From assembly GCA_018434685.1 (NCBI GenBank), contig JAHDOV010000003.1, forward strand, positions 340,302 through 404,301: a stretch of DNA of 64,000 nt, in the 5' to 3' direction. Below are positions 34,034-41,467 of this stretch, piece by piece; position 1 is the stretch's first letter; every line of letters starts with the position of its first letter. The notes beneath the pieces were generated by a model. It made no database searches. It saw only the letters and a list, made by a program, of their open reading frames with translations, and was not told the DNA's origin. The position numbers and the translations under genes are program-made. Source of the stretch: Deltaproteobacteria bacterium (GTDB lineage Bacteria; Desulfobacterota; Desulfomonilia; UBA1062).

Positions 34034-34774
34034 ATGGTGATTATTGGAGGGCGGGCGCACAACCTAGCGCAGATACACGAGGTAGGCAGGCTGGGCTACC
34101 CGTATGCAGAGATCTCCCTGAACGATCCTGACGAGGTGGAGCAGCAGATCCCCGAACTGTTGCGGCTCAAGGATACCTACGGGATATCTTTCCTGGCTCA
34201 TTATCCCAACGAGGATAACCCGTTCGATGCAGGCGTTCTGAGGAGGCAGTTTCTTCCTAAGATAAAGCGGCTCCTGGAGCTCTCGCATCGCCTGGATATC
34301 TCAAAGGGGACCATACATTTCTGGATTGACAGGAGATGGGCTCCGCCGGGGCTGATCCCCGAGAAGATCGTTCTCCTTGGCGAGATGGCAGCCTATGCCG
34401 AAGACCAGGGTACGGTCTTGTGTATCGAGAACCTCACCGAGCGTTATGACAGCTTCATGGATGCATTCGATGCCGTTGAGGCGTTGAGAATGACGCTCGA
34501 TATCGGTCATGCGCAGCTCCTCTCCAGGGAGAACACCTCCTTCAGGTTCATCGAACATGTATTTGAGAAGATCGCCCATGTGCACGTTCACGATAACCGT
34601 GGGGGGACGAGTGTCAAAGATGATCTTCACCTTGCCCTCGGGGAGGGGATTGTCGATTATCCGGCAATCCTGAGCCGCCTGAAGGAGAGGGGGTACTCAT
34701 CGACCATAACCATGGAAGTGAAACCCGTTGATATGCCCAGGACCAGAGAAGCCCTCGACCGGTATCTTTCCTGA
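34034..34774 (+). CDS. Xylose isomerase-like TIM-barrel protein
   Basis: 246-residue member of the sugar phosphate isomerase/epimerase (AP endonuclease family 2) superfamily. Metal-binding positions fit FLAHYPNE (His), LCIENLTERYDSF (Glu), MTLDIGHAQL (Asp/His), HVHVHDNRG (His) and ITMEVKP (Glu). The fold is plain but the reaction is not identifiable. ATG at 34034 is chosen with AAGGTG upstream; a GTG three codons earlier is possible. It is followed by recJ after about 54 bp, a neighbour that gives no clear clue. Confidence 0.82.
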   Translation: MVIIGGRAHNLAQIHEVGRLGYPYAEISLNDPDEVEQQIPELLRLKDTYGISFLAHYPNEDNPFDAGVLRRQFLPKIKRLLELSHRLDISKGTIHFWIDRRWAPPGLIPEKIVLLGEMAAYAEDQGTVLCIENLTERYDSFMDAFDAVEALRMTLDIGHAQLLSRENTSFRFIEHVFEKIAHVHVHDNRGGTSVKDDLHLALGEGIVDYPAILSRLKERGYSSTITMEVKPVDMPRTREALDRYLS

Positions 34775-34828
34775 TGCCGATGGCTTTACGGGTGTTCCTT
34801 GACTAAATTCCCTCCCAGGGTTAAGTAA

Positions 34829-36520
34829 ATGGCCATGGTATGCATTTCTCTTGAGTGGTTGATACGAGGACAGGTTGATCAGGGTATCCTGCCCGGGCTC
34901 AAGTTTTCGCCGGTATTCAAGGCATTGATGCATCTGCGGGGTATGGCCAGTCCCGATGATGCGATGAGTTTCCTTTCACCCAATCTGGGACAGCTCAGGG
35001 ACCCCCGCACGATGAAAGACATGGACACGGCCTGTGTAAGGATAGCCCAGGCCATAGAGAACAGGGAGCCGATCGGTGTATTTACCGACTACGATGTCGA
35101 CGGTGTCTGCTCCGCTGCCCTGATTCATCGGTTTCTCACGGGCGTCGGGCAAACCCCGCCGGCCGTATTCATTCCGGATAGGACATCGGACGGATATGGT
35201 CTCAACAGCCGGGGAATAGACGAGTTGCACCGGCAGGGGGTGACGTTGCTGATCACTGCAGACTGCGGCATCACCGCCTATAAAGAGGTGGAGCACGCAA
35301 AGGCTCTGGGCATGGATGTGATCATAACGGATCACCATGAACCAGGCAACGATACCCCTGCTGCATTGTCCGTGATCAATCCGAAGCAGCCCGAGTGCCC
35401 CTTCTATGGAGAAGATCTGTGCGGGGCAGGTGTCGTCTTTCATCTTATCGTGGCATTGCGGGCACTCTTGAGAGACAGGGGCATGCAAGAACTCCCCAAT
35501 CTCAGGGATGAGCTCGACCTTGTGGCCCTGGCGACCGTCACCGACGTGGTATCGGTCTCGGGCATCAACAGGATTCTGGTCAAAGAGGGGCTGAATGTCC
35601 TGAATACCGGCGGCCGGCCGGGGATCTCGGCACTGGCCAGGATTTCAGGGGTCAAGCAGGAGGTCTTCGCCCGGGATATCGGGTTTCTCCTGGGTCCGAG
35701 GATCAATGCTGCGGGAAGGGTGGCAGATGCCCGGAAGGCCTTCGAACTGTTGACGACCGATGATGAAAAAAGGGCCCAGAACCTGGCGCGGGAACTGGAT
35801 GGGTTTAACAGGCACCGGCAGATTCAGGAGCAGAAGGTGTTGAAAGAGACGCTGCTCATGCTGGAGGGGGGTGCTCATATCGGCAATGTGATCGTGGTCG
35901 CGGGAACGAACTGGCATCTGGGCGTAATTGGGATTGTCGCCTCGAGACTGACGTCGATCTTTTCCCGGCCGGCCATTGTCATATCCATCACCGACGGGGT
36001 CGGCATAGGATCCGGGAGGTCTGTTCCCGGGGTGGATCTTCATACAGCCGTTTCCCGCGTGTCTGAATTGCTCAATGATTTCGGGGGACACAAGATGGCC
36101 GTCGGGCTCAACATAGAGGAAGGCAACATCCTGCCGTTTGCCGGCATGCTTGACCGGATGATCGATATCCCAACGGAGCGGAAAGAAAGCTTCGAGGTGG
36201 ACCTGAAGATATCTCCCTTGGATATCACCCCGGTCTTGCTCGAGGAACTGGAGATGCTCGGCCCCTTTGGCGAGGGGAATCCAGAGCCGGTATTCATGAT
36301 CCCGTCCATGGAAGTCATTGGTAAAAAGAAGTATGCCAGAGGTCAGTTCAAGCTCTTCCTGAAGCACTCAGAGCGGGTGTTTCATACACTCAGGTGCAGT
36401 ATCGACCTCGACTCGAAAGAATTGAGCAGGTTTGTGGATGTTGCCTTTACTCCGGTGAAGATGCGGGGTGGCGGACATAACTATCTGTATCTAGCCTTGA
36501 AAGCCATATCTCCTGCTTAG
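34829..36520 (+). CDS. recJ: Single-stranded-DNA-specific exonuclease RecJ
   Basis: 563-residue RecJ of the DHH phosphoesterase family. Visible motifs are FTDYDVDGVCSAALIH (motif I), LITADCGITAYKEVEHAKAL (motif II), the DHH motif VIITDHHEPG, CGAGVVFHL, and the DHHA1 GGHKMAVGLNIEEG. The DHHA1 region also has GIGSGRSVPGVDLHTAV. It digests 5'-ended single strands in recombination and repair. The C-terminal 74 bp overlap the 3' end of the convergent DUF4388 gene. GTG or an internal Met two codons on are alternative starts. Confidence 0.95.
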   Translation: MAMVCISLEWLIRGQVDQGILPGLKFSPVFKALMHLRGMASPDDAMSFLSPNLGQLRDPRTMKDMDTACVRIAQAIENREPIGVFTDYDVDGVCSAALIHRFLTGVGQTPPAVFIPDRTSDGYGLNSRGIDELHRQGVTLLITADCGITAYKEVEHAKALGMDVIITDHHEPGNDTPAALSVINPKQPECPFYGEDLCGAGVVFHLIVALRALLRDRGMQELPNLRDELDLVALATVTDVVSVSGINRILVKEGLNVLNTGGRPGISALARISGVKQEVFARDIGFLLGPRINAAGRVADARKAFELLTTDDEKRAQNLARELDGFNRHRQIQEQKVLKETLLMLEGGAHIGNVIVVAGTNWHLGVIGIVASRLTSIFSRPAIVISITDGVGIGSGRSVPGVDLHTAVSRVSELLNDFGGHKMAVGLNIEEGNILPFAGMLDRMIDIPTERKESFEVDLKISPLDITPVLLEELEMLGPFGEGNPEPVFMIPSMEVIGKKKYARGQFKLFLKHSERVFHTLRCSIDLDSKELSRFVDVAFTPVKMRGGGHNYLYLALKAISPA

Positions 36521-37436
36521 CGTACTGAGCGGCAATGTTCTTCTGCTCTTCAATAGGGCCCCTGATCTCCCCTGGGATAAAGCCCCCTTTGATGATTCTT
36601 GGATTGCCTGCCATGATGAGTCCTGCAATGCAGATAATCAGGAGCACATAGACCGATGCGCTCTTGAGATGTCCGAGGAAGACTTTTCGGGCAAGGGATG
36701 AATCCCGGCTGTCTCTCGTTCCCTGCGGGAATACCTCCACGAGTCCGGCGTCGATCAGTCTCACGATGGATCCCAGCGCCTCGATAGGGGGTTCGAGAGA
36801 CTCCCGGACGATATACTCCACGGTCTTCTTCTCATCGATGAGATCGAACAGCTGCATATCCACATCCGCCAGGGAATTCTTACGGACAATATCCTCGGTC
36901 AGGGGCATGATGGTGACGGGACAGTAATCCACCGGGGGGATCTTCTGCTTTATGAGCGGCCACTCGTCAATGATGCGCAGTGTGTTGAGGATAACCCCCT
37001 CGCTCTGGATATGGCAGGAGAGCATGCTCTCCTTTTCCACGACCCAGTCCTCAAACCGGTAGCCCCCCTCCTTCCACTGGAATATTTCCAGGAGGATATC
37101 CTTTATTACGACATTGGTGGCCTTTTCCAGGAAGGTTTTCTTCAGTTTTCCCTGGGATATGAGGATGTCAACCCAGGTGTTGGAATTCTTTTTCTCTCCC
37201 TCAAAGGCGATTTTCAGCTGTTTCTCGTGGATGAATCCACCCTTGATGAGGACTTCAGCCCGGGGATCCATGGTCCACTGGTCCGAGGTCATACCCACGA
37301 TAACGCCGTCTTCGAATGCGATCATCACGTTGGCCTTCGGGGAGTTGAGGACAAGGGTCCCTGTCTTCATCTGCTGGGAGATGAGCTGAAAAATCTCGGT
37401 TACCCCGAAGCCTTTTAACGTACCAAGTAGTGCCAT
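36447..37436 (-). CDS. DUF4388/PATAN domain protein with one C-terminal membrane span
   Basis: 329-residue protein. Residues 1-100 form a DUF4388 (PATAN) domain (MALLGTLKGFGVTEIFQLIS, then GTLVLNSPKANVMIAFEDG). The middle (100-260) is a second mostly alpha/beta section of unknown family. A single membrane span is at about 273-292 (VYVLLIICIAGLIM) with a C-terminal tail of about 45 residues. PATAN domains occur in bacterial signalling proteins linked to small GTPases and motility. It is the last gene in a four-gene operon with an MglA-like GTPase and starts two bases after the previous stop. Function unknown. Its 3' end overlaps recJ. Confidence 0.8.
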   Translation of the reverse strand: MALLGTLKGFGVTEIFQLISQQMKTGTLVLNSPKANVMIAFEDGVIVGMTSDQWTMDPRAEVLIKGGFIHEKQLKIAFEGEKKNSNTWVDILISQGKLKKTFLEKATNVVIKDILLEIFQWKEGGYRFEDWVVEKESMLSCHIQSEGVILNTLRIIDEWPLIKQKIPPVDYCPVTIMPLTEDIVRKNSLADVDMQLFDLIDEKKTVEYIVRESLEPPIEALGSIVRLIDAGLVEVFPQGTRDSRDSSLARKVFLGHLKSASVYVLLIICIAGLIMAGNPRIIKGGFIPGEIRGPIEEQKNIAAQYAKQEIWLSRLDTDSYVRHPASSPE

Positions 37437-37438
37437 GC

Positions 37439-38920
37439 TTATACCCCGTACCTGATGGGAGGCGATTTGTAACTCCGCCAATACACGAGGGCCGCTATGC
37501 AGATTCCTGCGATTCTCATGGGACCGGTAAGATGAATGCCGGAGGGGACTATGGAATAAATGAACTGTCCGCCTGTCAGCATGAGTATCAGTGCGGAGCT
37601 CAGGATGAACATCCTCAGGATGCCTTTCATCGTCTTGTTGCCTGCAAAAGAACCGAGCCCGGGAAAAATGAGTTCGAGCTTCGATGTGTTGCTGGTGTTG
37701 TCGATCCTGAACTGTTTGACTTCCTCTGCCTTGTTATGCAGGATCGTGTTCACCTGTTTCTTTGCCTTGGTCTCGATCCAGTGACACTGGAGACACATGG
37801 GATATCCCGACTTCGACATGGTCCCCGAGTAGTAGAGATTTCCGCACCTGTTGCACCGTTTCGTAAACTTGTCTTCGGGTATATGACCGAACAGGAACAG
37901 CATCATAACGGCTGCGATGCTTATGATTATGGCACGGTTTCGGTTAAAGATACCGAATGCCATATTCCACAGGGCATCGGCCGCCCTGCTGAGGTTCCCT
38001 GATTGCCGCATCTGTCGTGCCAGGAGTCTGGTTACCGGCACCTCTTCGGTGATATACCGGGCATGCCGGCCTGCTGCTTCGTTATCCAGGAAATGACGCA
38101 CACCCTTGGGATCGATACTGCTGGCCTTCCGGACTGACCGCTCCGCCTCAAAGAGGTTATAGGTGGCCTGATAGAGTCTGCTCAGGTTATAGTGGTACAC
38201 GATGTTGTCGGGTTCGAGGGTTATGGCGTTCTGAAAGGCCTTGACCGCCTCCCGGTTCCTCTCGATGCCTGCCAGGGCGATGCCGAGATGGTTGTAGAAT
38301 CTGAAGCTGTCAGGCTCCAGATCGAGGCTGCGGCTGAGCAGGGTTACGGCTTCCGTGTTATTCCCCTTTTTCAGCTCGATCAGTGCCTTGGTATTCAGGG
38401 GTTCTGCATCTGCGGGATTGTTCTGGATCCAGGATGCTATTGCCAGGCTGTCTTTCGTGGAGCCGATGTTGTGTTCGATGTTGAATATTTCTCTATTCAC
38501 CTGTGTCTGCGCATAGGTGATGAACCCCGCGCCGATATGAGCCATCCAGCTGGACATAAAGATGAAGGAGATGAAGACAAAGGCGAGTCGTTTTTCCGAT
38601 TTGTTCAGATACCCCCAGAACACGATGAACCACCACAACACAAACCACAGGGGACCTGCATCGAAGAAGACCGGCAGCAGGAGGATAAAAGCCAGCCACA
38701 GTTTGAGACCCAGGGCCGGGAACTCATTGTTGGTGCTGTTGCCGAGGTCATGGATGAGATTCGGGGTATACTTTACCAGCAGGCAGATACCGACCAGACA
38801 CAATGTCAGAATCGTAGCGGTGATTACGAGAAAGTAACCGTTGCCGAGAAGCGTCGATACAAGAGGCCAGTAGGTATGGAGGCCTTTCATGGATGATATG
38901 GACAGGATGCCTGTAGACAT
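37439..38920 (-). CDS. Polytopic membrane protein with TPR and Cys4 zinc-ribbon
   Basis: 493 residues I cannot assign to a named family. The first ~145 residues hold three or four membrane spans (YFLVITATILTLCLVGICLL, LKLWLAFILLLPVFFDAG, LAFVFISFIFMSSW). About 155-260 are TPR repeats (EPLNTKALIELKKGNNTEAV, SFRFYNHLGIALAGIERNRE). A further span (near 340) precedes a zinc ribbon, CNRCGNLYYSG with CLQCH, on the cytoplasmic side, and two more spans end the protein. A TPR region outside the membrane flanked by a ribbon suggests a membrane assembly factor. It sits between the GTPase and DUF4388 genes in a compact operon. Confidence 0.78.
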   Translation of the reverse strand: MSTGILSISSMKGLHTYWPLVSTLLGNGYFLVITATILTLCLVGICLLVKYTPNLIHDLGNSTNNEFPALGLKLWLAFILLLPVFFDAGPLWFVLWWFIVFWGYLNKSEKRLAFVFISFIFMSSWMAHIGAGFITYAQTQVNREIFNIEHNIGSTKDSLAIASWIQNNPADAEPLNTKALIELKKGNNTEAVTLLSRSLDLEPDSFRFYNHLGIALAGIERNREAVKAFQNAITLEPDNIVYHYNLSRLYQATYNLFEAERSVRKASSIDPKGVRHFLDNEAAGRHARYITEEVPVTRLLARQMRQSGNLSRAADALWNMAFGIFNRNRAIIISIAAVMMLFLFGHIPEDKFTKRCNRCGNLYYSGTMSKSGYPMCLQCHWIETKAKKQVNTILHNKAEEVKQFRIDNTSNTSKLELIFPGLGSFAGNKTMKGILRMFILSSALILMLTGGQFIYSIVPSGIHLTGPMRIAGICIAALVYWRSYKSPPIRYGV

Positions 38921-38939
38921 TTCTCCCTCATGTACCTTC

Positions 38940-39860
38940 CTAATCCTCGGGCAAGAGGCTGTCGAGCTTGATTGCCAGGTCCATCGTAAACATTCGTTTA
39001 TCCCCTTCGATCTTCAGCCGGATCGGGATGCTTATCGCATTGGCTGAGATGATCTTAGCATTTTCTGTGCCTACTATCTGTATCCGTCCGCCGAAAGAGG
39101 CCTGCTCCCCCGGGGATTCGGCCATGCTCTGGTGCTGGGGAGAGACGGATGAGGGTGATGGTTCAAGCCCCGGGGGTGGTGCATAGTCGTTGTTCTGCTG
39201 ATGCTGCTGCGTCGGGGCGGATTCCACCGGTCTTCTCTCGGGGACAGGTTCCGGGGCGCGCTGCTGTTTTCCGCTTGTGCCCATCTCGATATGCTTGAGC
39301 ACCTGTTTCGTTATCCTGGTCAGGGTCTGCAGTACCCCTTCGCCCGTGGGTGCCACTGCCTCGCAGTACGGATAGCCGTCGGGGTTGAGGATCTGTTCCA
39401 TTTCTGCAACCGGGGTCGCATCGGGGAGATCCCGCTTATTGTACTGTATCACCAGGGGGAGGGTCTTGATGCTCTTCCCGTAATAGTTGAGGTTTTCCTC
39501 CAGATTGGACAGACTCTCGATATTTTCCTCCATCTTGTCCCTTTGGGAGTCCGCCACGAACACGATCCCGTCGACACCGGTAAGGACAGCCCTTCGAGTC
39601 GAATTATAGTACACCTGTCCGGGCACGGTATAGAAGTGCAGCCTTGTCTTGAATCCCCGTATGTTTTCAATCTCTATGGGAAGGAAATCAAAGAACAGGG
39701 TTCGGTCAGCCTCGGTAGCAAGGGATACGAGCTTACCCTTCTGGTCGGGTTTGATGCTGGAATATATGGACTGGATATTGGTGGTCTTCCCGCACAGGGA
39801 GGGGCCATAGTATACAATCTTTGCCGATATCTCCTTCTTTGAATAATTGATGACAGCCAT
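38940..39860 (-). CDS. MglA-like small Ras-family GTPase with C-terminal extension
   Basis: 306 residues. Residues 1-190 are an MglA-type GTPase: P-loop VYYGPSLCGKTTNIQSIY, switch/DxxG region TVPGQVYYNSTRRAVLTG and the base-recognition NKRDLP in VIQYNKRDLPDAT. Unlike MglA (about 195 residues) it adds a Pro/Gln-rich linker (about 200-250) and a small beta domain (about 255-306, RIQIVGTENAKIISANAI). The ATG at 39860 follows GGAGG in the end of the upstream TPR gene, one base from its stop. No Roadblock/MglB gene is visible. In an operon with TPR and DUF4388 proteins, it may control a membrane or surface machine. Confidence 0.88.
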   Translation of the reverse strand: MAVINYSKKEISAKIVYYGPSLCGKTTNIQSIYSSIKPDQKGKLVSLATEADRTLFFDFLPIEIENIRGFKTRLHFYTVPGQVYYNSTRRAVLTGVDGIVFVADSQRDKMEENIESLSNLEENLNYYGKSIKTLPLVIQYNKRDLPDATPVAEMEQILNPDGYPYCEAVAPTGEGVLQTLTRITKQVLKHIEMGTSGKQQRAPEPVPERRPVESAPTQQHQQNNDYAPPPGLEPSPSSVSPQHQSMAESPGEQASFGGRIQIVGTENAKIISANAISIPIRLKIEGDKRMFTMDLAIKLDSLLPED

Positions 39861-39861
39861 G

Positions 39862-40884
39862 TTATCCTCCACCCGCCAGTCTTACGATTTCGAGCTCTAC
39901 GTCTTTGAAATCTCTGTGTTCTTTCTGAATCTCCCTGAATATCTTCAGGGCGCTCTGGTTATCTCCGAGGGACTTGTAGGTCTGGGCTATCTCATAGAGA
40001 ATCCCCACCTTCATATCGGTTGAGGCCTCCTCCAGGCAGGCTCCTTCCTTGAGGGATCGGAGCGATTCCTGGAACATCCCCTGTTCCCTGTAGGAGATCC
40101 CGAGCATGATATAGGCATCAAAAAGCTTTTCTCCGGTTACAATGACCTTTCTGAATGACTCTATGGCCTCATCCAGCAAACCGGTTTCCCGGTAGGCAAG
40201 GCCCATGTTGTACAGGAAGAGCGGATCATCCTTGCCATCTTCCACGGCGTTTTCCTCCAGGGCCTTGAACACGGATTCCACCCCGGTATCGTCCACAAGG
40301 TTTTCAGCGGAGGCATCAATGTTGAGTTCTTCAATCTCCCTGTCGAGCTCGTCATGGAGATCGTAGAAATCCGTTCTTCTCACCTCGGGCTGTGATGAGG
40401 CCTTCGGGAGGGGATCCATCATGCCCGCTTCGCGTACGTCGAATGCCTGTGCCTTTTTATTTACGGTCCTGTGTGCGGGGTCGAGCTCTGCCGCCTTCTG
40501 CATGAAGGCCGTTGCCTCGTCGCTCTCGCCGGTCTTTTCCAGGATCTCGGAGAGCTTGACATACTGTGAAGCCGCTTCCCGGGTAAATCCCTGGACCTGG
40601 TAGAGCTCGGCCAGTTTCTCATGCGGCTTCTCCCATCCGGGATTGATCTTTATGGCCTGTTTGTACAGGGCAATGGCCTTGGGGTAGAACCCCCTGTCGT
40701 TATACGTATCGCCCAGTCGCACATAGACATCTGCTGCATGCTCATGTTTATTCGCTTTCAGGTAGAGGTCTCCCATCTTTTTCAGGAGAACGGAGTCGTC
40801 GGGACGTTTCTCGAGAGCAGCCTCACAGGCACGAATTTCTTTCGACGCCTTCTTTTTTCCAAAGAGGATGTCGAACAGGCTCAT
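39862..40884 (-). CDS. TPR protein upstream of MglA-like GTPase
   Basis: 340-residue soluble protein built mainly of tetratricopeptide repeats: N-terminal block at about 20-150 (VLLKKMGDLYLKANKHEHAA, GFYPKAIALYKQAIKINPGW, GFTREAASQYVKLSEILEKT), an acidic linker at about 150-205, and a C-terminal block (NMGLAYRETGLLDEAIESF, LGISYREQGMFQESLRSLKE). It begins with MSLFDILFGKKKASKE, a start shared by TPR proteins found near MglA-like GTPases in several deltaproteobacteria as I recall. First gene of the operon; likely an effector or scaffold for the GTPase. Confidence 0.85.
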   Translation of the reverse strand: MSLFDILFGKKKASKEIRACEAALEKRPDDSVLLKKMGDLYLKANKHEHAADVYVRLGDTYNDRGFYPKAIALYKQAIKINPGWEKPHEKLAELYQVQGFTREAASQYVKLSEILEKTGESDEATAFMQKAAELDPAHRTVNKKAQAFDVREAGMMDPLPKASSQPEVRRTDFYDLHDELDREIEELNIDASAENLVDDTGVESVFKALEENAVEDGKDDPLFLYNMGLAYRETGLLDEAIESFRKVIVTGEKLFDAYIMLGISYREQGMFQESLRSLKEGACLEEASTDMKVGILYEIAQTYKSLGDNQSALKIFREIQKEHRDFKDVELEIVRLAGGG

Positions 40885-41100
40885 TTTCGAATACCTTTCA
40901 TTGTAGGATGTATCCCCCTTCTGCTCCTCGTCTGATCCATGATATATGGCTCATCGGTGGTCTCATATACAAACTTTAACCCAATTATCACTGGGTGAAA
41001 AGTCCCCTGGCAGGGATTGCCGCCAGACCGCCGGCACTTGACAAAATGCTGGAGCTGGGCATTTATGATAGAGAAACAGGCTCTGGGAGGGAGGGTTTTT

Positions 41101-41451
41101 ATGGAATTCTATCATCCTGCCCTGAATGAGGAGGTCAATGCCATCGGCGGACATTATATGTTCACGAAGGAGGCCCTCCTTCCACATCCGGGAGGCGACA
41201 TCCTCTATATAATCGGGTACGCGGCTACCGATACCTCCTGCTGTGGTGCCGGGGGATGCGGATATGCCCTCGTCCCGGGGCACGTCGGTTCGTTGCGTGG
41301 CCGCCTCAGTACGGACAACCGGTATATCTCCACGACTGCACCGGTGGACGAGCAGCACTATGGAGAGGTAGCCAGGGCCATACAAATGAGAGAGGGGGTC
41401 ACTCAGGTTCACTTTCTTCTCGCATCCGGCGGGAAGAAGGTGATGTTCTGA
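41101..41451 (+). CDS. Small protein with CCGxGGC motif, unknown function
   Basis: 116-residue cytoplasmic protein starting MEFYHPALNEEVNAIGGHYM, selected because GGGAGGG stands just before the ATG. The core is DILYIIGYAATDTSCCGAGG followed by CGYALVPGHV; the three cysteines in CCGAGGC could hold a metal or an iron-sulfur cluster. The second half has no recognisable motif. I believe similar short proteins occur in anaerobic Desulfobacterota, but I know of no function. It precedes recD2 by only 16 bp yet has its own -35-like TTGACA about 60 bases upstream. Confidence 0.72.
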   Translation: MEFYHPALNEEVNAIGGHYMFTKEALLPHPGGDILYIIGYAATDTSCCGAGGCGYALVPGHVGSLRGRLSTDNRYISTTAPVDEQHYGEVARAIQMREGVTQVHFLLASGGKKVMF

Positions 41452-41467
41452 GCGTTCAACCAAGGCC

